From the NCBI GenBank assembly GCA_963576725.1, contig OY755242.1:3551593-3615592 (forward strand): a DNA stretch of 64,000 nt, in the 5' to 3' direction. The notes under the pieces are model-generated. The model was not told the DNA's origin, did not search any database, and saw only the letters and a list, made by a program, of their open reading frames with translations. Made by a program: the position numbers and the translations under genes. This document shows positions 46,459-57,106 of the stretch, piece after piece. Each line of letters begins with the position of its first letter. Position 1 is the stretch's first letter. Source of the DNA: Azorinus chamasolen. Its lineage: Eukaryota > Mollusca > Bivalvia > Cardiida > Solecurtidae.

Positions 46459-48150
46459 TTGTGTGATTACAACTATTGTCTCCATCTGAACGTTTTTAAA
46501 CACCTGAAAGACTTAAATAATACCTGCCTCCAATATACACATTTCACACCAGACATATACAGAATAATTTATTCAGAATGGGGTTCAAATGTACTTCTAA
46601 GTTGTTGTAGTTCAAACAGTAGGGGAGTAGATATTTTGTTTCATAGAATTGAATATAAAGTACACACACTGTTACCTGATTCTGAAGGCAATTATGTGGC
46701 ACTTGATCTGTCAATAGCTGATCAAAGCATACCACTTGTATATCTTTACGGCCCGACTACTGATCGACCATTTTTTCAACAACATTTTTTATATAATAGA
46801 TGATATAGGAAACACATATTACGCTATATGTGGTGACTTTAATTTAGTTATTGACCCGGAAATGGACTATTACAATTATAAAAAGCTTAATAATAAAAAG
46901 AACACGGGAAACCTTGCTACTCCATATATCAAACAGGCAACTTATTGATACATTTCGGGAATATCTTCCTGATAAGAATTGTTTTACATGGAGAATACAC
47001 AAACCAGTACAGCAATACAAACCACGTCCCAATTTAATGAGTTACAACACGGCTCAGGTTTATGAAAACATAACAACTTTCTTCTACGGGATAAAGACTA
47101 TATAGATACGATTAACGCGAAAATAGAGGAAGTTATCAATCAATACGATCTTCCTATTTATAGCAAGATGAATATTAAACATATACCAAAAAATGAAATA
47201 CAATTTGTTATAAGTGATCAACTTTTCCTTGATACATTAACGATGGAGTTTACAGAAAAATCTATATCATGTGGCTCCTTTAAGAAAAAAACAGAGTACA
47301 AAAATATAGGACGAACAACAATACAAAATTAAAGAAATAGATCAAAACATGACCGATGAGAAATCAGAGGAACTCTATAATTTGAGAAAATTGCAATGAA
47401 AGAATATCCGTTGTTTTATAATCAACTTATCTTAATTGCAAATAAGAGCGTTTTTCTAAAAACATGGGTTAAAGCAGGAGTAAGCTGTATTGGAGATATT
47501 TTAGATTCCCAAAATACTTTTATGACTTTAGAATTTAATGAAAAAGACTGTTTACAAACACCAATCATTTAGTATATCGTGGTATGACGCTAGCAGTAGG
47601 AAATGCATTGAAAAGCTTAAATATAAACAAAAACGACATAAGAAATATTATAAAAAAAACTTTTATTCCTCCTTATCTTAGAATTCTATATAAAAACGAA
47701 AAGGGATCAAAATTAATGTATAAATGCCTGAACAAAAAGTCTGAACAACCCTCATGTACATGTAAGGACACTTGGTGTAGAAATGCTCAAATTTTACTGC
47801 GAGCGATTGGAAGCAGTCAATTCATCATAAGTAACATTCTGACATTCCCAAATAGTCCTTTAGTTCCTCTAGATATTAAAACAATGCTGTTTGACTATAT
47901 AGCAACCTACGACATTGCAAAGAATTGTATACTTACCTTCATTAAAATGTATATTTTTCTGTGCAAACACACATATTTCAGACCTACTTCAGATAGGCTA
48001 AGCCCGTTTAAGACGTTATATTGCATTTAAATATGATATTGTATAGCAGGTTGCTTTAGAAGAAAACAGAGAAGATGAACTCAATAACTATTGGGGAAAT
48101 ATAACTCAAATGGAATGTATAATCAATCAAATTGATTTTAAATTTTAACT
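46459..48150 (+). pseudogene. Broken L1/Tx1-like LINE (endonuclease start and ORF2 tail)
   Basis: Plus-strand frames read as an L1/Tx1 endonuclease: THFTPDIYRIIYSEWGSNVL, then SRGVDILFHR (46540-46650), YGPTTDRP, CGDFNLVIDPEMDYYNYKKL (46830-46890), then FREYLPDKNCFTWRIHKP (46950-47010) in shifted frames. From about 47380 the ORF2 tail follows (PLFYNQLILIANKSVFLKTW, then 47584-48030 with CTCKDTW and a long hydrophobic tail). The reverse transcriptase is missing and several frameshifts are present, so it is dead. Same broad clade as the minus-strand remnants at 14590-21985 and 33059-34747. Confidence 0.75.
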
Positions 48151-50994
48151 ATATAATAGTTAACATGTCATATCATTGATATAATTATACCATGTAATTC
48201 AGGAATTTCCTTTTTTTTCATTTGATCAGTAAATAGTAATACAGATCAGTAAACATAAGCATTATGCCAATCTGGCCACATATTTTCTTTTTGTTTAATC
48301 TCATTCTTAAAGGTTCTGCAATGTAAAATATGATTGAGCTCCCTGCTCCATGAATATTCATGTCAGAAATAATCTTCCCTAACTAAATGTATCTTCCTTA
48401 ACTAAATGTATCTTCCCTAACTAACATGTCGCCAATGAACCGGTTCTCTATTTATAGAAACAGTGATATTGGCCGCAGATTCAAAATGAAATTTAAATCT
48501 CTATCGTCATATTAACTATCTGTAAACCAAGCTCCATCGCAACAGTATCGCTGATGATATCAAAGTAACGCCCGTCCACCCACATGCACGCACACACCAA
48601 ATAATTGAACCCTATCTAATAACAAAAATGCTTTCTTCGAAACATCTGGTTAAAATGTAAAGAATATATATCGTGACTAGATGACACGATGTCGCCTCTA
48701 CAAAAATAATAATCCATCAACGGAAGTTTCAACAGTGACAAATCGCCACAAAGGGACTAATAAAGTGCACGAATGAAGGGCTTAATCGTGGCTAAGACGG
48801 CGTCGGTGATAAACCAGTCCATCTCAAGATTTCACATCCTTCGGGAAATAAAGTCCGGAAAATCTCGGTATCTGGTGGTGGAATCCAAACCTTGCTACTA
48901 ATTGGACACTGTGCTATTATTCAAATTGTGGCCTGTTTATTTGAGCTTGAAACCACCTACATATTTCTAGCGTCAACCCTCAAAGCGCATGATTGGTTGC
49001 CAGTTTCTGAACCATCTTGCCAGTTTTCTGTTCCTAGAATCTTTACCCCTTTACTTCATAAATACGCCTTCCTACGCCTTTGCAAACAGAGTAGACTCAG
49101 ATCAGACGGCTCCAATAGGAGCCGTCTGATCAGGGTCTGCTCTGTTTGCTTATGATCTAATATATATATGATTATACAGTTTCTGTCATTGCCAAAATTC
49201 TGTATCCGTGTTCTATTTTAATAAATTAATTTAATTAATATTCATGATGTCATTATTTCGTACATGAATATTCATTGAGGAAAGGGTTAATCCAAGTCAA
49301 CACTACCTGGTATCATACCCGAGCATGTGCTGGTGAGTTCTAGCTTTGGCAAAAATGAAGACACAAGCTACAATCAATGCCCGATTCAAAGTCTCTGTCT
49401 TACTATTACATTGGTTAAGCAAGTTGGTGTGCCCATTACATAATGAATATTCGCGCAAGAAACACTCGGATTAAGACTATTATTTCTTATTATGGTATAT
49501 CAACATAGAAAACTTTGCTCGGCCATGCCAAAATATTCTTTAAAAGCATGTTACTGCTTAATGACGGACGAAGTAATGATAAAATATTCTTTAAAGCATA
49601 TTACTGCTTAAGGGCGGACGAAGTACTGCATAAAGCTCCTACAGGATCAATCTCCATAACCTTCATTATACATTAAGCTATCACATCTCTCTCTGCTACC
49701 CAAAATGGACTTCTGTTTGGTCGTATTTGTATAGATTCACTTATATAAAAAGGTTCGCTTCATCGATTAAATTGCACGAAATTTGAATAAACAGTCGAAC
49801 CTTTCTTCAATGGCGATTAAAAAGATGAGTAATTATGGGTATGTAAGGTAGTTGGTAGCTTAATGCAGGTCAAAAGTAATTCAGAACGTTCCTATAGGAG
49901 CTTTCTGTATTACATTTATCCTGCATTAAGCAACCACCGATTTTTTTCAAAAATCCTACGTTCAATAAATGAATGGACGCTAAAGCCTTTCTTTTTAACG
50001 CATCTGCAAACGGAGTAGACCCAAATCCGATGGTTCCTATAGGAGCCATCTGATCAAGGTCTGTTCTGTTTTCAAATGAAATTCGATAAATATTTTCGTT
50101 TTTTCTTAATTTCTGAAATGGCTACAATGTTCCACCTTCCATATTTCATTATAACTATTTTGTCCATGAATATTCAGGATGTATTGAAATTATGAATAAA
50201 TTTAGAACAGGGAAAGGGCTAATGCAATGTCTGCTGTAGTTTGCCTAGCCATTGGGGTATCCTTATAAAGGTTACCTTGCAGCAACAATGATGGTCTGAA
50301 TAACAACACATCGACAGAGATCCAGGATTGGTCAGCTAATTAGAGAGAGACACACTCTCGCCGCATATGTTCAGCATAAGCCTTTTTAAAGAGTATTAAG
50401 AATAGGCACACATCTGTAGAATATTACATGAATATGTTCCTTATACTAAGATTGATCACTTACTACATGAATAATCATGCAGTAAACAATGACATCATGA
50501 ATGAATGGAACTACGAACAAGGGAACTATTTTTGTTATGACACAAATTCTAATATCAGATATACAGTAAAACCTCTCTATAACGGCCACTAAATTACATC
50601 AAGTATTTTGTGTTAAAGACAGATGGCTGCTTAAAACAAGGTGAAAGTAAAATAGAACGGTCCTATAGGAGTTTTCTGCATGACTTCCACCCAGTACTAA
50701 GCAGCAACCTGCCTAATAAGGCATCAATTCGTTATAACTACAAAATCGTAGTATTAAGGTTTTACTGTATATGTCTTTTTACCATATTATATGATTCATG
50801 GCTGGACTTTAATGTTCATAGCTACTGTCTGAAAAAGGGAAACTCTATAAGGCTTATAGTGTAATTTTATAGTACATGCATGTGAAATTGAGAAATAAAC
50901 TATGTTTAAACTAATAGGTTAACATTATAAATATAGTACAGTGTTCGTGGTTTTCGAAATTTTATCCAATATAGATATTTTGATGTTCAGCTGT
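48151..50994. other. Gene-free region with MITEs
   Basis: No gene is supported. A TTAA-type MITE (left TTAA mutated to TTAC) at 49043-49290 carries a near-perfect family A hairpin at 49083-49149 and ends AAAGGGTTAA. A family C hairpin lies at about 49850-49945 and a family A hairpin at 50007-50073. A triple TCTTCCYTAACTAAATGTA repeat lies at 48370-48425. Confidence 0.6.
50562..50769. mobile_element. TA-type MITE with family C hairpin
   Basis: TA-flanked ends CAGTAAAACCTCTCTATAAC and GTATTAAGGTTTTACTG. The internal hairpin has the apex GTCCTATAGGAG and arms CTGCTTAAAACAAGGTGAAA / TTCCACCCAGTACTAAGCAG. Confidence 0.8.
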
Positions 50995-52307
50995 GCCCTG
51001 TAGCACGTATACGGATACCGCCACATTTGCCCTGTAGCACGTATACGGATACCGCCACCTTTGCCCTGTAGCACGTATACGGATACCGCTGCCTTTGCCC
51101 TGTAGCACGTATACGGATACCGCTGCCTTTGCCCTGTAGCACGTATACGGATACCGCTGCCTTTGCCCTGTAGCACGTATACGGATACCGCTGCCTTTGC
51201 CCTGTAGCACGTATACGGATACCGCTGCCTTTGCCCTGTAGCACGTATACGGATACCGCTGCCTTTGCCCTGTAGCACGTATACGGATACCGCTGCCTTT
51301 GCCCTGTAGCACGTATACGGATACCGCCGCCTTTGCCCTGTAGCACGGATACGGATACCGCCACCTTTGCCCTGTAGCACGTATACGGATACCGCTGCCT
51401 TTGCCCTGTAGCACGTATACGGATGCCGCCACCTTTGCCCTGTAGCACGTATACGGATACCGCCACCTTTGCCCTGTAGCACGTATACGGATACCGCCAC
51501 CTTTGCCCTGTAGCACGTATACGGATACCGCCACCTTTGCCCTGTAGCACGTATACGGATACCGCCACCTTTGCCCTGTAGCACGGATACGGATACCGCC
51601 ACCTTTGCCCTGTAGCACGGATACGGATACCGCCACCTTTGCCCTGTAGCACGTATACGGATACCGCCACCTTTGCCCTGTAGCACGGATACGGATACCG
51701 CCACCTTTGCCCTGTAGCACGTATACGGATACCGCCACCTTTGCCCTGTAGCACGGATACGGATACCGCCACATTTGCCCTGTAGCACGTATACGGATAC
51801 CGCCACCTTTGCCCTGTAGCACGGATACGGATACCGCCACCTTTGCCCTGTAGCACGGATACGGATACCGCCACCTTTGCCCTGTAGCACGGATACGGAT
51901 ACCGCCACCTTTGCCCTGTAGCACGTATACGGATACCGCCACCTTTGCCCTGTAACACGTATACGGATACCGCCACCTTTGCCCTGTAGCACGGATACGG
52001 ATACCGCCACCTTTGCCCTGTAGCACGGATACGGATACCGCCACCTTTGCCCTGTAGCACGGATACGGATACCGCCACCTTTGCCCTGTAGCACGGATAC
52101 GGATACCGCCACCTTTGCCCTGTAGCACGTATACGGATACCGCCACCTTTGCTCTGTAGCACGGATACGGATACCGCTGCCTTTGCTCTGTAGCACGGAT
52201 ACGGATACCGCTGCCTTTGCCCTGTAGCACGGATACGGATACCGCTGCCTTTGCTCTGTAGCACGGATATGGATACCGCTGCCTTTGCTCTGTAGCACGG
52301 ATACCAC
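50995..52307. repeat. 34-bp minisatellite, ~38.6 units
   Basis: The unit is CCCTGTAGCACGTATACGGA + TACCGCCACCTTTG. TAGCAC recurs in exact 34-bp register from 51001 to 52293 (38 intervals). Variable sites are CACGTATAC/CACGGATAC, GCCACC/GCTGCC and GCCCTG/GCTCTG. GCTGCC units cluster at both ends and GCCACC in the middle. The three long minus-strand open frames here (448-461 codons) arise because the unit has no minus-strand stop in any frame; they are not treated as genes. Confidence 0.97.
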
Positions 52308-53416
52308 CACGTGTGTCTTTTAGCATTCTGCAACGTTGTTCAATGGTTAACTAAAATTTGAATGGGTATCAATTCGTTTTCAAGCTACTGACTGGTTAGA
52401 TGTATTAGTTGCAGCTGTCCTGAGAGTATTGTCAAGTCTCTGACCCCGGTGATACATTTGTTTTGTTGGGAGTCCGAGTGTGATCTCCTTTACAGGCAGT
52501 TTGGATCCAGATGAGACGCTGAGTAATCCGGCGTCTCAACAGGATCCAAATTGTTTGATTTTTGGAAACACATTTAAAGAAAATTCAAAAATGAGATTTA
52601 AAGCAAACGCAATTTTTTGCAGGCGACAATAAAATTAATGGTAGTGCGAGATATCTAGGTTTGTATGGTCCCTAGAGGTGCGAGATATCTAATTTAAACG
52701 CGACTGAACGTATTAAACATTTACTTTAACGTCTGCTTTAAACCTTTACTCCATCAGTACGCCTTTGCAAACAGAGTAGATCCAGATCAGACAACTACCC
52801 CAGGTCTGATCAGAGTCTGATCTACTTGTTTATGGAGTACTGCAGATCTTATTCTACAGTGTTTGTTATTGTAAACCATCATCAAATTTATGCGCTTAAT
52901 TTTATTAATAAATTTATTTCTTTACCCTTTCTCTTTTCTCTGTTTATTTCAAATTTCAATACCTACAGAATATTCATGAGCAAAGTAGTAATAATGCAAT
53001 GTGGCAGGTGGAAGATTGTAGCCATGTTAGAAAGTAAAGAAACATATCTATCAAATTTCATTAGCAAACGGAGCAGATCCTGATCAGATGAGCCGTTTGA
53101 TCTGGGCTTACTCTGTTTGCAATGCGTGAAAACACATTTATATGAGGGAAAGGGTTAAATGAATATTCAACAGGCAAAGGATTAAATAGCAATTACATTT
53201 ACTGGATCGTTCATAAATCAAAATATAGTTTCAGATATAGGCATGTGGTCATATAAAAGTATCTAACTATTGCTTATCTTTGGAGGAAAAAGCAAAACAC
53301 ATACACATGGAATATTATCAAATTCGTTTGTATTTTGTTTATTTTGAAATAGTATAAGCGTCAGGTTAGAGAAATACTAAATGAACAATATAACATGTTC
53401 TAAACAACCAAGAACT
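52308..53416. other. Gene-free stretch with hairpins A and B
   Basis: No gene. Hairpin B lies at 52497-52557 (CAGTTTGGATCCAGATGAG..., centre GAGTAATCCGGC). Two family A elements lie in opposite orientation: one with its hairpin at 52767-52830, the other with its hairpin at 53063-53121 and right end ATGAGGGAAAGGGTTAA (53137-53156). Confidence 0.6.
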
Positions 53417-53594
53417 GGGTCTATGCTTATAAAGCTTTTAGTTGAGTCTGAGAACGTTCTCAAGCATTTGATTGGTCAGATTTGAGCCTCTGGCTCAAAT
53501 CTGACCAATCAAAAGCTTGAGAACTCAAATCTGACCAATCAAAAGCTTGAGAACGAAACTTAGACTCAACTGAAAGCTTTATAAGCATGGACCC
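53417..53594. repeat. Foldback element GGGTCTATGCTTATAAAGC..., 178 bp
   Basis: Inverted arms run from GGGTCTATGCTTATAAAGC and TTTTAGTTGAGTCTGAGAAC to the centre TTTGAGCCTCTGGCTCAAA. The right side contains a short duplicated segment (CTCAAATCTGACCAATCAAA twice). A second member is at 59462-59639. The ends GGGTCYATGC / GCATGGACCC are shared. Confidence 0.85.
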
Positions 53595-53851
53595 TGGTTA
53601 AACACAGGCTTCTTAACCCGATACTCCATGGATATGTTTAAGAAATAATGAATAATTATTAGATGAAGTTTTATAATGGCATATTAACACAGGAATATAT
53701 GGCCACGATAGAATCAATGTAATTCCATAAACAAACAGAACAGACCCAGATCAGATGGTTCCTATAGGAGCCGTTTGATCTGGGTCTACTCTGTTTTTGA
53801 AGGTGATGAAGTTATATTTATGGAGTAAAGGGTTAATAAGCAAATGCTTGC
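53595..53851. repeat. Family A hairpin in reverse orientation
   Basis: The hairpin 53730-53797 (CAAACAGAACAGACCC..., apex TTCCTATAGGAGCC) is followed by TTTATGGAGTAAAGGGTTAA, the family A left end read in reverse. The rest is AT-rich. Confidence 0.65.
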
Positions 53852-54075
53852 TTAACACATTGCCTCCTAGTGACGAATTTTTGCGCCTCTAATTCACATT
53901 GTGAAACCATTGTGATAAATAGAGCATTTGCTCATATAGGAGCAAATTCTCTATTTATCACATTGGTTTCAAATTACAAAATTCTAAAAAAATCATTTTC
54001 TCTAGTTAATGCTCCTTTTCAGTAGATTAATTAAAAATGTTGCATCTAAAAATAGCCTAGGAGAAAATGAGTTAA
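53852..54075. mobile_element. TTAA-flanked MITE with family D hairpin
   Basis: TTAA at 53852-53855 and 54072-54075. The hairpin at 53907-53973 has arms GAAACCATTGTGATAAATAG and apex GCTCATATAGGAGC. Body sequence (TTAATGCTCCTTTTCAGTAG, then CTAAAAATAGCCTAGGAG) matches the proven element at 43055-43283. Confidence 0.82.
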
Positions 54076-54502
54076 CACTTATCCTGCCGCTGTCAGCGAC
54101 CTGACCGCGCATTTCCAAACAGTTTGGGTCCAGAAGAGGCGGCGTCTCATCAGGACACAAGCTGTTTGACGCTTGGTTGGTATTTTCACAAAAGCTTGGT
54201 CTAATTGGCAATAGTCAAAATGCATCAGGTCCAACATTGAGCACGTATTATCTTTTTCACACCGGGTTACAGGCCGATACAAGGCAAACGTTATTCTGAA
54301 AGCTTGGAGCTCTCGGCAAATTATACTACCATTCACCTAAAATACCCAGAACTAGACTTATATTTAATGGTCGCTTAAAACAGGTTTATCATATAAAACA
54401 TATATATTATGTACGCAATGTATAATAAAATGTACTTCATATCAAATATAAACATAACTGAATATTTGATTTTTCAAGCTCTTATTGAATAATACAGAAC
54501 TA
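54076..54502. other. Gene-free stretch with one hairpin B
   Basis: Hairpin B at 54116-54169 (CAAACAGTTTGGGTCC... / GACACAAGCTGTTTG) lacks most of the usual GAGTTACTC apex. Short GGTCGCTTAAAACAGG sequence at 54370-54386 resembles a TA-type MITE end. No gene. Confidence 0.5.
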
Positions 54503-54731
54503 TTAACCCATGCCTTCATGTTGACGCCTTTTGAACCCACCGAAAAAGTCACTTTTTGAAACCTTTGTGATTAATAGAGCATGTTTTCCAAAGGAGCAAA
54601 TGCTCTATTAATCACAATGGTTTCAACATTTCACAAATTCTAAAGTGTTCCTTTTCTCTAATAAGTGCTCCTATTCGGTACATTTATTCAAAGAGGTTGG
54701 GTCTAAAATTGCCTATGAGGGAATAGGTTAA
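54503..54731. mobile_element. TTAA-flanked MITE with family D hairpin (diverged)
   Basis: TTAA at 54503-54506 and 54728-54731. Ends are CCCATGCCTTCATG and GCCTATGAGGGAATAGG. The hairpin 54559-54627 has arms AAACCTTTGTGATTAATAGA / ATTAATCACAATGGTTT and a degraded apex TTTTCCAAAGGAGC. Confidence 0.8.
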
Positions 54732-56388
54732 GGGTGACTAAGTATACATGTACAAAGAAACGAGCCAGTTGGTGATGAATACATTATATCGTTGTTGTCT
54801 TTTATTCCCCTGTGAAGAGAATACTGTTTGTTGAAAGTTAATAGGGTGCAATTTTAATTACGCCCTGTTCAATGAAGCTCTTAGGAAACTATTGAGCGAA
54901 TGTCCACCAGCTTGGATCCTGATGAGTTGCCGAGTTACTCTGTGTTTCATCTGGATACAAGATGATTGCAACCACAAGTCAGGTCGCGGACAGCGAGAAA
55001 AGAGTAAAACAAATAGAAGAACGGATGTCTCCAAGAACGTATGGCTTTATAGGTATGAATTCGCCTATGACAATGAGTGTAACTCAAATGTTGAAAAGTG
55101 CATACCATACGCATACACTGAGTTCTACAGATCAAATGATGAGATTATAAGTTTCATGACCCTAAATATGTGTATGCATACGATACCAAACAGCGTGGCG
55201 GACAGACGGACGGACAAGGACACATCTAAATGACCGCTCTATTTAAAAAGTATGAGATCGAAAATATAGCATATATCTATGACAACAGTACAGCATTTAG
55301 ACCTTAGTTGTTATAATACAAAGTACCGTTTAACCAACGGAATGCGGCACACGCATGCACTGTTATTTGCAAACAGTGTAGACTCAGATCAGAGGACTCC
55401 TACAGGAGCCCTATGATCAGGATCTGCATTATTTGTTATTATAAATCTTCTAAGAAGCTTAAGCTTTTCATTATGTGTGGATTCTATAGTTAGACACTGA
55501 TGTAATAGTCGTTGATAATTCGCAGTTGAAAAGATTAACCGTCAGATCAGGGTCTGCCCTGTTTGCTTACGGTAAAACCCCTCTAAACCGGACGCTAAAT
55601 CTAACATAGATATCGGTCTTGTAGACAGGTGACAGCTTAATGCATGATGAACTTCATGCAGACTTTCATCCTGCATTAAGGTATTTCTAGCAATGTCCGT
55701 TTGTTTACCTCCTTTCAATTTGACTGTCAAATTAAAAGTTGATTAAATCTATATTTTTTAACAATTTTCAGCAATTACTTTAATAAAGTTATCAAGTAAA
55801 GGTCTTAGTGTAGTTCATAAATGTTAAACAGCGTTTTTTAAGAGTCAAATAAAACTTTAATGTTTACCTGAAAATATGCAAAAAAGAGGTTTCATATATC
55901 TCACTTTCCAGATTTTTAAAAGAAAAATAATAAAAAATCAAAAGTGTCCTTCCAAATATCTTTTAGTCCTATTGGTGTATTAATAAGTCCATATTATATG
56001 AGTCTCTAAACTCTCAGACACGTTTAGATACATTTAGACAGGTGGATGCTAGAGGAGCTTTCTGGGCGACTTTCACCCTACATTAAGCTGCCACCTGTCT
56101 CCACGACCGATATTTATACTAAACTGAACGTCAGGGTGAGAGGGGTTTTACTGTACAGTCTTTCCCCGTATTCAAAGGGCTGATGTTTAGATATCAGAAT
56201 GTTGGTTTGATATCTTACAAAAGGTCTATTCGCAATATATAAATTCTTTAAAGCACTACTCAAGTGAAAAAAAAAACATGAAAGTATTTAAAAGTATAAA
56301 CAAACAACGTTAAGTATTTCTAATGGAGAAAGCACTTATATAATTTACAATGAATAAGGAAGCTTTCAGCAAATTTCCGTCATACTTT
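54732..56388. other. Gene-free region with degraded MITEs
   Basis: No gene is supported. A hairpin B copy lies at about 54908-54968. A family A copy lies at about 55368-55436. A TA-type MITE remnant at about 55568-55700 has CCCCTCTAAACCGGACGC and AGGTGACAGCTTAATGCA, and another spans about 56035-56156 (ends AGAGGGGTTTTACTGTA). AT-rich sequence fills 55735-55990. Confidence 0.55.
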
Positions 56389-56642
56389 TTAACCATTTCC
56401 TTCATGTTTATACACGCGTTTTCACGCATCTGAAAACAAAGTAGACCCAGATCAGACGGCTCCTACAGGAGCCGTCTGATCAGGGTCTGCTCTGTTCGCT
56501 AATGGAATTTAAAAGATATGTTTCTTTACTTTCCAAAATGGCAACCATATTCCATGTTCCTTATTGCATTATAACTGTTTTGTTCATGAATATTCAGTAA
56601 GTATTTAAATCTGAAATAAACATAGAACAAGAAAAGGATTAA
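56389..56642. mobile_element. TTAA-type MITE with family A hairpin
   Basis: TTAA at 56389-56392 and 56639-56642. Left end CCATTTCCTTCATG, right end AACAAGAAAAGGA. The hairpin 56433-56501 is near perfect, with apex GCTCCTACAGGAGC. Body matches the proven member at 7095-7337, including ATGAATATTCAGTA. Confidence 0.85.
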
Positions 56643-56898
56643 TGCGGGAAACGCATGTAGTGGTATTAGCAAATAATGTAGACATTGATCAGAGTGTCCT
56701 AGAAGAGCTCTCAGATCAGGATCCGCACTGCTCATCATTAATAAATATCTAACAAATCAAACCATTTCATAAGGAATGGACGCTATTATAAAGCGATGAT
56801 GGATTATTCCGATCTGTAATTTCGGCATTGAAAGGGTTAAGAGATCATATACCCTAACACTTTACCTAACCCTTACCACGTTGAGATTTCAAATGGAA

Positions 56899-57106
56899 TA
56901 CAGTAGAACCCCTCTAAACCGGACGATCAAATTAGTATCAATATCGATTTTTAAGACAGATGGCATCTTAATGCAGGGTGAAAGTCATACAGAAAGCTCC
57001 ACTAGGAGCTTTCTGTATGACTTCCACCCTGCACTAAGCAGCCACCTGCCTAAACATATCTAAATTCCTCTTTACAATAATTCAGGTTTAGAGGGTTTTT
57101 ACTGTT
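56899..57106. mobile_element. TA-type MITE with family C hairpin
   Basis: Left end TACAGTAGAACCCCTCTAAA, right end TTTAGAGGGTTTTTACTGT (the last A of the TA is lost). The hairpin has arms ATCTTAATGCAGGGTGAAAG / CACCCTGCACTAAGCAGCCA and apex AGCTCCACTAGGAGCT. Confidence 0.8.

Noticed and set aside
50925..52333. Three long minus-strand open frames (448-461 codons)
   Set aside because: They are three frames of the same 34-bp tandem repeat, whose unit has no minus-strand stop; no non-repeat domain or separate start context supports a gene.
54892..55233. 113-codon plus-strand open frame
   Set aside because: It starts inside a family B hairpin and runs through repeat sequence with no recognisable domain.
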